Part shown: positions 22,191 to 34,300 of the stretch, piece by piece | Layout: the number at the start of each line of letters is the position of its first letter | Numbering within the stretch: the first letter of the stretch is position 1 | DNA from: Corydoras sp. C115 | Lineage: Eukaryota > Chordata > Actinopteri > Siluriformes > Callichthyidae | Assembly (NCBI GenBank): GCA_019802505.1 | Contig: JAFMOC010000007.1 | Coordinates: 6,892,501-6,956,500, forward strand | Direction of reading: 5' to 3' | Length of the DNA stretch: 64,000 bases | Program-made: the position numbers and the translations under genes | The notes under the pieces: generated by a model | Told to the model about the DNA's origin: nothing | The model's input: only the letters and a program-made list of their open reading frames with translations | The model's database searches: none

Positions 22191-22457
22191 ACATCCATTC
22201 ATTATCTTCCGCTGTATCTTCTACTAGGGTTGCGGGGGGTCCCCATGCCCATCCAGGGGAGAACGTCTCGGGCGCTGGCAGATACACCCAGGACAGGGCG
22301 CCAATCTATTGCTGGGCACAAACTCACTCTATATGGAGCAATTTGAAGAATTCAATTGACTTGATCCATGTTTTTGGACTGTGGGAGGAAACCGGAGAAC
22401 ACGGAGGAAACCCAAGCAGACCCAGGGAAAACATGGGATTGGGATTTGAAAAGGGAA
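22191..22457 (-). repeat. SINE, 5'-truncated, opposite orientation
   Basis: Tail CATCCATTCATTATC at the left, body through AACATGGGATTGGGATTTGA at the right; the tRNA-like head is missing. Together with 22012-22190 it forms an inverted pair. Confidence 0.8.
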
Positions 22458-23639
22458 AATTGCTGCCGTTTTGTAACATGTTGTTAAAATATTTTTGAAA
22501 TGTATCTCAATTCTGTTGTACAAAGAATGCATTCATTGTATGCATCTGTTATATTTGCAAGACGCGCTTACTTTACAATCTTAATTTTATCGAACAAAGT
22601 CGTTCATTTTTTTTTATTTTGAAGTACATTTAAGTAATTAAAATTTGTAAATATTAATAAAAACTAAAGAATGTACAGTGGTCTAAAACCTTTAGTCGGT
22701 AGTGTATAGTCTTACAGGCCTATCCAACAGGCTGATGAAATGTGCTTTAGTATTTAAATATTGTAATTGTTTGCACATAATTCACACCTGGATTCATCAC
22801 TATAGCCCAAGGTTCCGCAACTTTAAAAAATATCATAAGTAGCTAAAAGCATAAATTAATGCCACCCTTATCTATTATCCATAATTCTTTCCAGGTGATG
22901 TTCTGCTACTCCACACTCTTCCATTTTGAGCCATGGCCTGTTTCCTCTGTGAGGCTGCAGTTAAATGTTGCCCCCATTATTGCACTTGAATTAAAACTAA
23001 CTATTCTATCAATCATTTGGCCTTAGCTTCACTCTCCAACCTTTCATTTGTCCTGCACTATCCCTCATTAGGCTTTCATCTATTTTCCCTGATTTTGCAA
23101 CATACACTAGCTCACCTTTAACTAGCCCAGTTTTTAACCCAAACATAATTAACTTGCCTTACCATGTTTACCATTTCTTAACTAAGTTTGTTAATGTTAG
23201 TTCAAGCAAGATTTACTCAGATTTTTAGACTTACTACATTTAATTTCTGAGCAAGCTTACCTATAATCAGCATTTTATTTCTCGGGTAACTGCTGGATAT
23301 GCTGCATAATAGGGTTGACATAAAAGTCGTAATTTTATTGATCTAAGCCCTATTTGAGGAAACCATGTACCTCCTGCAACCTTGCCGCACATACAACTCA
23401 CTTAGAAGCTCCATTGATAACTCTATATTCATCATAAATGCAAATGCCATAATATCTACATTTATATTCAGCCAAGCAAAACATCATTTTTTTAAATATT
23501 ATTTAAAATTATTTTTTTTATCTGTCTTCAGGATTTTTCTTTTTATTCAGGTCTGTGACAAATTTAAATGGATCCTTAAGATATTCCCATAACAGTTTTC
23601 TTTTTCTTCTATCTTGATAAATGTAACAATTTGAACACA

Positions 23640-24085
23640 TTTATTTACATTATATGAACAAAAGTTTCATAACACCTCAACATTACATCCTATTCTTAAA
23701 TGATCTTCCCTTCACAGCTATAACAACCAACATCATATCCATCATATATTGTGGGTAATTATTTATCCTAAAGTGAATTCAGTTCAAAAGTGTTAGAGGG
23801 CCTAGATTTGAGGTTAGCGCACAGCAAGCAAGTCATGATGTTTACTAATCATGTCTTCATAGACCTTGTTTTGTGCCCTGGAGCACAATTACAATTAATT
23901 AAAATGGGCCTTCACCAAACTTTGCTTGATTTTATACACCTGTGGAAATGGTAGAGAATAACAGTTTCAGTGATTAATAGCTGTTTGTCATTGCTAGCCC
24001 ACAACAGCTATAGTCCCACTGGAAGCATTAACACATGCACTGCGCCATCAGTTTCAATATTCTGGGTATATAGAACAGTATAACT
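23640..24085. mobile_element. decayed Tc1-type relic
   Basis: GAACAAAAGTTTCATAACACC, CAGCTATAACAACCAACATC, GACCTTGTTTTGTGCCCTGG and TTGATTTTATACACCTGTGG follow in the order of a widespread fish Tc1 family, with a large internal deletion. A second relic of the same family is at 59815-60300. Confidence 0.55.
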
Positions 24086-24378
24086 CATCAGATTGACCAA
24101 ATATGAGCTATACAATAAAATCAAGTTTATTAGGATACCCAGCCTATTTCTTTTCCATAAACACTTGTTTGACAAGTGCCTGCACCTCTTTTACACAACT
24201 TCTTTTTTAACTTTAACTCTAATTTTTGCTATTCCAATTGGTGACTATTTGGTACACAAATAGATATATTAGAAGGTAAAGTCTTTCAAAGTTTTTGTAA
24301 ATTTTGAGGACTTGTTAGAACTTGTTAGTTTAATTTGTTCACCGGCAAATAAAAAAAAAACAATCAAAAGCAAATGGT

Positions 24379-24512
24379 TCAGCAATGGATTGGCGCCCTG
24401 TCCTGGGTCGATCTGCCCAGCGCCCGAGACGTTCTCCCCTGGATGGGCATGGGGAACCCCACCGCGACCCTAATAGAGGATAAAGCGGGAGGTAATGAAT
24501 GAATGAATGAAC
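24379..24512 (+). repeat. 5'-truncated SINE
   Basis: Only the 3' third: ATGGATTGGCGCCCTGTCCT through GGGAACCCCACCGCGACCC to a (GAAT)n tail. 5' truncation is typical of LINE-driven retroposition. Confidence 0.85.
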
Positions 24513-26356
24513 CAAATGGTTAACTTAAAAGTAAAAATCTAGTAGACGATGTTGGAATGATTTTAAGTTCATACTAAACTAGCATTACAGCATCACTTAC
24601 ATTACAGTTAATGTTTCACAGGCTTTTTATTTCCTGATGAGTCAGTGCCAGAGACATTGTATGATTTTCTTGTGGAAATGACTCATATCAGACAAGTCAG
24701 TCACTTGGTTTAGTCATACTAAACCAGGTATTGCAGACACCAGGGTGCTGAAATTTTTATTGTTGCCTCCCATCTCCAGGGTCCATTGATTACTGGGAGA
24801 TTAGCATGCTGTTGCCATGGCCTAACTGTCCTACAGGTTTCTTTTTAACTTCTGAAACTTGCCAGGGGGTTGACTTTCCACTTTAAATCATAGTAATAGT
24901 TTGTTCCTTAGGATCCAGTTCATGCAACAGTTCATGTTAAATTACAAGTAGCACTGCATCATTAACAGAAATAAACCTGATCTTTGTCTTATCTGTTTTA
25001 TCATTCTATTTTTGTGCTGTGGTGCCAAACTATTTGAGGTCATTGCTGTGTTTGGAAAACTCTACAGAAAACCATGTTCTATCTGTTTTTCTCTTCGTGA
25101 GCTACATAAGGCTGTTAAGCACTAATTATCCTTGTTGTTGCCCAGTTACAGATACTGTTTTGTTCCTTTGTGCACTGAAAGTTTCTGAATTTGTTACTAG
25201 GCCATAACCTAGTAAAATATCCTAGTTACTACTTGGTTAAACTCCAGTCTGTATCTAGTACTTATAGATGTACTACTCAAATCTTAGGACAAGCATGCAT
25301 CATGGATTTTACATCAAACATATATTTCAGGAATGTTAACCCTTTGTTTTAAATTAACAAAAACAAGCCAAAATCATTACCTCTTCACTGTTGTGCCTAA
25401 CAGATGGTATAGTGCATTGTGCTGATATGGTTTTCATCTCTCCAAAGATAGCTCATTGCTATATTACACCCCACCAAGAGTTTATTTTTTTCACCTTTTT
25501 AAAAATGTTTAAACAAGAACAACAGTGCTTTCAAATATCTACACCAATTGGCGTAATGGTCTCAAAAAGAAGTATGTTCATGTAAATTTCTGGGATATAG
25601 CTATCTTGAAAGCTCAAAACACGTGTGTCTCTGACTGTAAACAACCTAGGCAACTGTAAACAATCAGATTTTCATTTCTATCTTGGCAGTCAATTGTCAA
25701 CACAAGTGCGTACACCCCCTCTTTTTATGCCACATGGGACATGCAGCAGTGCAAGAAATACAAACAATAAACAGAATACAAAATAAAATAACATTCTACA
25801 TCAACACAAAATTGCACCAATGAAATAGCAATCTTTTAAAAGTCAGTATGCACCTGGCTCTTAAAGATTTGGGCAGGTTAGGCCCAAAACACACACATGA
25901 ATAAGAGAATTATTAAATCAATCTGTGTGGTAAGTGGTTAGGACCATTTTTCCAGATGTCTTGTGATTTGTAGACACAATTAGAAAATAAGGACACAATG
26001 AAGATGACAGACAGGATTTATCAAACACAGGAACAATATAAAAATACATACAAAACGCTGTCTGGTGTAACTATCCATTCCTTGTACCATTGCACACGCT
26101 CTCCATGATCCGCGTCTCATCTCTCTTCAAATACATGCACACAAACCATTGGCAGAACCTCCTGAAGGTGCATCAATTACTTTCTCCATGCCCTTAGTTT
26201 CACCTCCCTCTCTGTATAGCATCCTTTTATTCATGCCACTGCCACAATAGAAATGCTGCTTTTAATTATGTTAAGACATTGTTTTTTTTAGCTGTTGGAA
26301 AGTCTTATCAGCATAAGGTTTAACAAAACCTAAACACACAGTGTAGTACTAATGAA

Positions 26357-26426
26357 CAGTTTAAGGCATTAATCTTTTCTTCAGCTGTCAATCTGAAACA
26401 ACTGCATCTCTTTTAAACCAAACCTT
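26357..26426 (+). repeat. 70-bp direct repeat, copy 1
   Basis: Identical by eye to 26516-26585 (both start CAGTTTAAGGCATTAATC). The 89 bp between the copies include a segment also found at 27646-27716. Confidence 0.9.
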
Positions 26427-26435
26427 TTTTAAACT

Positions 26436-26512
26436 TAACACACACAGACATACATGCACAAACACAAACAGCACTTACCACACCTACCTTCATGTGTTTC
26501 TGTTTTTGGATT
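26436..26512 (+). repeat. 77-bp segment repeated 1.2 kb downstream
   Basis: Matches 27646-27716 (CACACAGACATACATGCACA to TTTCTGTTTTTGGATT) except for a 6-bp CACAAA difference. Confidence 0.88.
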
Positions 26513-26515
26513 ATT

Positions 26516-26585
26516 CAGTTTAAGGCATTAATCTTTTCTTCAGCTGTCAATCTGAAACAACTGCATCTCTTTTAAACCAAACCTT
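26516..26585 (+). repeat. 70-bp direct repeat, copy 2
   Basis: Second copy of 26357-26426. Confidence 0.9.
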
Positions 26586-27645
26586 CCACCTCTTGCCTCA
26601 CGCTCCTATGGGGTCATACATTGAGAAATGCAATATATCTATAAGCACCAATCCATCCATTAATTTATTTATTTCACTTCAAGCTGGCATATAGCTATAA
26701 ATATATCTATGTGTTTGTATAGCATTTTAAATAACTTTGTCATACTTGTTTTTATTATTAGAAAACATATACCATGAATACCAAAGATCGCCGGTCTGTT
26801 ATTCAATATCCTGTTGGTGTATGTGTGCTGTTTATGCACAATAGATTCCAGTCTGTTGTTTCAGTCATGCCGCAGTGAGATATGGCACATAATTCTTTGC
26901 TTGTGCAAAATTCCTGGCTCATTTTCTCTGCTGGCTGTATAAAAAGAACTGTGTTTGTGTTCATGTCTAATTAATGACCCATGAGGAAGAACTGCCATTC
27001 TGATTCATTGACCAGTAGCTTGAGCACAATGCCTAGTCTCTGATGAATGGTGCCACACTTTCATTTCTCACCTTTTTAAATCATTTATTTGATGTTTTTG
27101 AAGTTATACCAGGCAGACTGTAGGCCTTTGATGGCAAACTTAAATAAAGGGTTGCCTGACTGGATGGATTTTAAATAAATGACGGCTTACATAAAGCAAT
27201 GTAATATTGATTATCCTGAAACTAATCTTTATCTACTTGTTAAACCTCATTTCTTTTCTATACAATGTTTAAATAATATATCATGTACTTGGAAATTTTG
27301 TTTCTAAGCACATATTAATTATTTCTGAAAATATATAGAGTATAGTAAATAGTTTATATTGAGATGACATGTTCAGTATCATGACAAATACCTCATTCAC
27401 GATCATTACTCTATTTCAAGCTATGACGTTGTGCAATCATGCTGTTATTCACACACACAAGCACTTATTTATTGTGTGGACTTCAAATGATGCTTCATTT
27501 ATTTAATAGAGACATCCTCTAGACTTAATCATAAATACTACAAACCTAACCCTAGCCCTAGCTTAAACCTAACCATAACTTGAGTCTAGCCATTAACTTA
27601 CTCAAACTTGACAATTTGCAATCACGTACAATTTCCCCAATATCA

Positions 27646-27716
27646 TAACACACACAGACATACATGCACAAACAGCACTTACCACACCTACCTTCATGTG
27701 TTTCTGTTTTTGGATT
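27646..27716 (+). repeat. second copy of the 77-bp segment
   Basis: Shorter by 6 bp than 26436-26512; may be the source copy. Confidence 0.85.
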
Positions 27717-28974
27717 GTGTCCCACTTACTTCTGAAGTGCAAGACACCTTGTGCTAACCTGCAGAACTGCAAAAATTTGAGAGACTTAAAGTATCTACTC
27801 AGTGAATGCTGTCAGGTTCTTAATTCACCTGCCCTACACACTCTCTACTAGTTGCCGAAGCGATATGTCATACAAATATTAAAAAACTCTATACTTGACA
27901 CACAAATAATAAACCATCACATTTTTTCAAATTAGAAAAAGAACTCTACTACTCAAATTTTTATACCGTTACTATATCATCTCTGATTAGTTATTAGTGA
28001 AGCATTTTGGTTGTTGTAGAAAATCCCTTGTAAGTAATTATTGATTGTTTGAAAACTGAAGCAAAAGGCTGCTAACTGCTAGAAGCAACAGTTTTGTTGT
28101 ACAAAATGACTGCTGAATTTTTTAACAATTATTAGAGAATCACACCAGTATAGAAAAATCTGTTGCAAGCTCACACTATCACACTTTGCCTTGTGCTAAA
28201 AGAATTTTCCACCCAGCACTGCATACAGAATACTCTACTGTGGGCTAGAATTCATTATTCATTCCAAACAGCAACACACCACTTTGAAAACATCTGGAAA
28301 GGACACAACATATTGTAAGAAATAAAAAGGGAAATATGTGCACATTTTATACATTTTAATATGCAATTAATTTAATTACATGATGTCAGTGGTCAAGGCC
28401 TGTCTTTAGGCATACTACACAAGAATTGTTAACTTGATAAACAATGTTTAATTTCCTGAAGACTTCTTAAGCTAAAAGCCTTATCTGGACCTTTGGAATC
28501 ATCTGTTCAATCTCCCACTTACATCTTTCCAGACTAGCCCCCTCACAGCACAGAGAGAAGCTGCAATGACTTAAATAAATAAATATCCTTCTGCTGTTTT
28601 ATGGTTGGTTCTAGGATCCACCTTGACTATTGCATATATGGTAGTACCATGGCAGAATATTGCTTTTAGACTCAGCATACTGTGATTAAAGTTTAGGAAT
28701 AACTATTAGAAATTACACTATTAGAAATAAAGAAAGTTATAAAATGAGCTTTTATTTTTAAGTGTAAAATTACATTCTCTGTCCTTATATCAATGTTTAT
28801 TCTGCCTGTAGATGTTTTGTAGTGCTTTCATACAGTCATATGCAAACTTTCAAATGGACACCTGTTTGAATTACTGGTGACTTTGAATGTCAAATTATTA
28901 CTACTTCTTAGCAGCAAGGTTTTTTTTAGTACCGGTCCAAGTACCAAAATCCAAATCCAAGGTTCTATCTGTGG

Positions 28975-29085
28975 GAATTTTGCATGTTCTGCTCATGTCT
29001 ATGTTAATTACCTCTGGAAACTCAAGTATCCTCCCACAATATAAGTTAGCTGAACTGGAGATATTAAATTAACCCTAGGAGTGAA
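28975..29085 (+). repeat. decayed SINE-like fragment
   Basis: TTGCATGTTCTGCTCATGTC, TATCCTCCCACAATATAAG and GAACTGGAGATATTAAATTA recall a related fish SINE body, strongly diverged. Confidence 0.4.
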
Positions 29086-31163
29086 TAAAGGCATAAATAA
29101 GGTCTGTGATGAAGTCCAGGACTAACCAAAACACTAATTATTTGCTTCTTGCATAGAATATATTCTCACCTACAAAATAACATGAAACCTGAATTAGTGG
29201 AACATGGAATTAGTGCGCAAACATTTGCATTTTTTAATTTATGATTGTCATATAGGTTTTTATCACATTGTAGAAACGTCAGGTCTTAATAAATGTTGCT
29301 ATGAAGTAAATATTCAAAGTATTATGAGCAAAGTATATATTTTTTCAAATATTGTGTAACTTTTAATAGGTTAAACACTTGCGACACTAAATGACCTTAA
29401 AAAAAGAAATAATTTAAACAAAATATTCAAGTTCAACATTCATTGATATTCATTAACCCCAGCTTCCAAACATGATTTTTATACTGCTATAGTTTAATTT
29501 ATGTTTTTATTTATAATTATTCCTCAGCTTGTCTTTAATATCTTTAAATGACCTATTATCATTCCTTTATTTAAGCATTCGTTCAGCACAGTAAATTCAA
29601 GTTAAAAACACTTGCATACCAGGAAACTCTTACAAAATGTCTATAGAGGAAATATATTGTCAAAAAAATGTTTTGGGTTGATTAATCTTGTTTAGTACTT
29701 AGAGTCAGATGACATACTTTCTGTTTGGTAAAAGAAAATCTAATAAAATTCTCTTTCACTAGCTGTTCACAAACTGCTTTGGCTTCTTATTTAAAATATA
29801 AATCATTTGAAATATATGTTCCCAGTACCATCATTCAATTATTGAATATTATAATTACAATTATTAGATCTGCTATTAAAACTGTACCACTTTTTTAATA
29901 CTAGTTGTCTATCATTTACTTGTTGGTCTTAAAACAAGAAACAATATTATTTTTATTATTTAATTTTTATTGTACAACAACATTTTAAATGCATTTAAAA
30001 TCCTGGTCTGTGCATGAACTTATTAACTGCTTTATTTACTTTGAGATTTTCAGCAGATTTAATGACTTAACAAAATGAGTTTGTTTATTTAACCCACATA
30101 GATTTAAAAATGAACACTTGAATATATACTTTTTGTGCACATTCATTCTGTCTTACACTGTTAACGTCCGTCCGTATAAGGTGTCCCCCACTCGGTCCTC
30201 ACAGTGTCCTCTTTCAAAACAAGACAAATACCATTGCTTTTTAGGGGTTCAGCTTCATAAAACTCTACAACTGCTGTAAGTCAATGCAATAATGTAAAAT
30301 AAAAATACATTTGAACTTGAATTTATGCATGGATCTCTTTTCTCACATCACCACAATGTTTCTTACCAATTAAAAATTTGATATAAAAATAAAAAAGTAT
30401 GAAGTACCAAGAAACACCAGATCTGGATGAAAAGCATACATTTAATTAACAGGAGATTGCATTAGATTGCAACTGCAAAGAGATTGCAAAAAAGATGGGC
30501 CTCTATAACACAATGGTAGCAAGTACACCATCAAAATATGTTTCAGAATACTGAAAGCATGGGGTTTGATTACAGTGGTTGTAAAATTCAAGGTGATTTG
30601 CTGAAATTAATGATTTACAAATATATTCATGCCCTCTTGAATCAACAGGTTACTGCTGGACCATAAATGTCCACATCCAGCCTTGCAGCCCATCTATATG
30701 GCTTTATGTTCATTTTACCCTTGAGTTTTGAAAAGGCCTCTTCATATGGTCCTTATAATATTGTAGCTCTTTCTCTTTTTAAAGGCTTCTAAGCACTGTG
30801 GCACTTTAGATAGATTTTGTTGTTTATACCACATCACTGTCATACAAAAGAAACTAAACAGCATTTGTAGGTCTGTTGGTTAGATCAGCACAACAAGTAC
30901 TGTGGCTCATGAAAGCCTTGTGTTTTTGCTGTGTACATAAATATATGGGTATTTAAAAATCTCTTAACATTATTTTCACTAGGATAAATGGTAAATACTG
31001 AAAAGAATAGCATTGCTTCACGCTGAGAAATGATCACTTTGTTTACAAATGAGGACCTACTTTGTAATTCCATGTGATTCATAAGTGCATGGACTGAGTG
31101 TTTTTATTTTTACTCAGTGTGTAACCCCAAAGTGCCTCAGCCAAGCTGGGAGGCAAGAGAAGG

Positions 31164-31322
31164 CTACAAGAGGTTGTTCTTGGAAAGGTATGCAATAAGA
31201 GCCACTGCCACACCAACATAGATGCCTGTTCCAATGGTGATGGATAGCACAGCGAGAAAGAGAGCCCGTCTGGAGCTGGAGCTGGCATGATGAAAATCCC
31301 CTTTATTTATTGCCTTGTTTGT
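31164..31322 (-). CDS. syndig1: syndig1 last coding exon
   Basis: Acceptor TTACTAG; TNKAINKGDFHHASSSSRR, LFLAVLSITIGTGIYVGVAV, ALIAYLSKNNLL then TAG. The true reading frame has no ATG, so a naive ORF scan shows a different frame here. Confidence 0.95.
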   Translation of the reverse strand, partial: TNKAINKGDFHHASSSSRRALFLAVLSITIGTGIYVGVAVALIAYLSKNNLL

Positions 31323-34300
31323 CTAGTAATAAAAAACAGAAAGAAATCCACAAATCAGAGCTACAATTTAATGGTCTGAAAATAATTAACCAAGAATAAT
31401 ATAAGACTAAAAGTAGATGACAGAGATGATGTTGGAGTTATAAAATGGACAAAATACAGCATAGAGAAATTATTAATTGGCCCCTCTCCAGCTGCTGACT
31501 GACAGAGTATCTGGTAGAGAGTGGTTGTATAAATAATTAGAGTGCCATGATTCACTTCTCTCCTGAGGGCTTCCAATGCCTTTGAAGTTCAGGAAATGTG
31601 GCCAAGATTAAGGATAGTTTTTTTTAAATTCATTTATGTCTCTACACCCTGTTGCCATGTTCTTTATTTCTTCTCAGTGGCAGATGTCTCTGTCTGACCT
31701 CTGTTTTTCTTTCTTTCTTCTATTTTATTTATGATATAGTGTGTAATGACAAAAAGCCAGGCTAACTGCCTCTAGTCATTTGGCTTAGATCTAAGCATAC
31801 ATATTTGCCTGTCAAACAGAATGCAGTATATTCATAATATTGGTAATTGTCAGACTTCAAAGGCAATCTCTCAGCCAATTATATTTGGGAAAAAAAACAA
31901 TCTTGTTGATGTAGTTTGAAAACTTATTACTATACCCAGACATCACCTGTCAGGCTGGAGTCTTAGACAAAAGTGAGTGTTTTTTCCTGTTATGGAATTA
32001 TTTTCACTTCCATTACAGTACAATATCTACATATGTGATATGTAAAAATATATACAGTATATTTTTAATCTAAAACTTTCATTTAATTTTTAAAAATCAC
32101 CACATCCTGTTTTTCTTTAGCAGAGGTTTGAATACAAAAGGCAGGTTACTTTAAAAATGTCATGTGCCAACAATAATAATAATTATTATTATTTACACAT
32201 TTTTATGGAATCATTTTAGGGAATACTGAAGCACTAATAATAGTACTGAAATATAGTTTTTTGACATGAGGCCAAACAAGCACATGCAAAGATTAATGTA
32301 ACTGATGTAAACTGAACACAGATTAATGTGAATGTTGATTATATCTATTGTTCTAAGCTTTACAATTTTAATATTAACAATTTTGGACAAAGAAATATGT
32401 AGCCAACAGCCAAAATGGAACTTTGCACAGCAGCATGTGCCAACAAACAAAAAGTGCATTATCTAAACAATAAGTTAAAATTATCTAAAGCATTAACTAA
32501 AAAAAAGACACAAGGCAAAAACATTGACAGTGTTGTTTTTCAGAAAATTCACAAATTACTAATGTAAATTAATTTTTAAAAAAGTGTTGTAATGCCTTTG
32601 TTTACTCCGAAATAGCACAAAAATCAAAGATAAAATAAAGTTGAAAAAAGTCAACTTAATTACTTTTTCTAGCCATCTTAATGAATTACTTTTAATATAG
32701 GACTTTCCACCTTTTCTAGGTCTTTCAGGTTTGAAAGTACTTTTCCAAAACTGCTGTTTTAAAATGTCTAACTTCGCTTTAGCTCACCATTCAGACTGTA
32801 GGGCCAAGTTTCAGGAAGCTGAAAGACAGGCAACAGAGAAGCTTTCTATGTTTCTTTATATCTATAGATCTGACAAAAACTGAATCAAGCAAATGCCCCT
32901 AAGTGAACACATTATATAAATTGATATTGATATAGCTTTATTAAATACTAGAAATGTTAAAGAATAAAATTTTAAAATGGCCAAGTCAAACTCCTGTGTA
33001 TGATCTAATTGAAATGTTTTTGAAAACCTAAAAACATTTTTAAAAACCTAAAGGAAGCAGTTTAAGAGAGAACCCCTAATAACACAACAGAGTTAAAGTT
33101 GTTTTGTACTGAGAAATATATTTGAATCTACTTTTTGATTCAAATTAAATATAGACAGTTCTAACAGTACAATTTCTTTATAGGACCACTGTACTATTAA
33201 TTTATACTACAAGATATTTTTGCTAGGCTCACCACTAATATTTTGAACCATTTCCTGAGCACAGCCAAAGAACATTGTTTACTCCACCAAATGTGGTGAA
33301 TTCTGCTATAGTTTCTATTGCTTTGTTTTTATCAATCAGTAGCACAATTTGTTGATGCTTTTTGTAGTTTGGTAGATGAATTATAGATATTTTACTGATG
33401 GTAAGTGGTGGTGTATTAATCAACATCAGCCTGAAAATGAAATTGTTCAAGATTTTGAACAAAAACTAAAATTTACTAAATTTCTATGTAAATTTACCTA
33501 GATTACAAATTAATTTTGGTTAGTGGTTAGCATATTTATCTCTCAATGGTGGGGATCCAGGTTCGAATCCCAATCTGGGTGGAGTTTCCATGTTCTCCCT
33601 GTGTCTGTGTGGGTTTCCTCCGGATCCTCCGGTTTCCCCCACAAATAAAAAGCATGGGGCATGGGGAACCCCACCGCAACCCTAATAGAGGGTAAAGCGG
33701 GAGATAATGAATGAATGAATGAATGAAATTACTGCATGGTTTGGATCCATAATACCCAAGTGATCTCACTATTGGGGTACTGGTTATATTTCAGGGCTCC
33801 TCTGATTTAAAATAGCCTTTTTCACTTCCTGCTTCTGTTTAGAAATTTATGTATAGTATCAGTGCATTGCTATTTGTCTGCTACTTCTGTCTACATCTTT
33901 GTCTTGTAAAAATAATTTTTAAATGAATATCAATTTAAATTAGAATTTTTTTCAAGTAGTCTAGCAGTCATTGTGATATGAAAATGCACATCCAGATGTA
34001 CATTATGCTGAACTGAAATGAGCTGCACTGTGTTACTCATTATGTAGGAAACTGCTTAATATACCTCTGAGGTCTTGAAGGAAAAAACGTCTGACAAAAA
34101 GTGGCTAATGGTTTTCACTACATATAAATTTTGAACTGTGAACCCAAGAGCCAGTCCAACAGTGCATTTCCAGCTGTGTGATCTATTAAGATTCTCAAAT
34201 CTTAATCAAATCAAACCAAATCTGTTTTCAAATCCAGCATATGCACTGATAAGGATTGATAACATGTCATTTCCAGAGCTATCTACCAGTCCTAGGCAGG

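Larger units (their letters stand above)
24530..31100. other. intergenic sequence 3' of syndig1, no gene seen
   Basis: AT-rich. Holds short local duplications near 26.36-27.72 kb, a degenerate telomere-like patch (CCTAACCCTAGCCCTAG, 27546-27562) and a decayed SINE-like piece at 28975-29085. None of the short open frames resembles a protein family. Confidence 0.5.

Noticed and set aside
27542..27580. CCTAACCCTAGCCCTAG-like interstitial telomere array
   Set aside because: Only about three imperfect units; too short to call an interstitial telomere.
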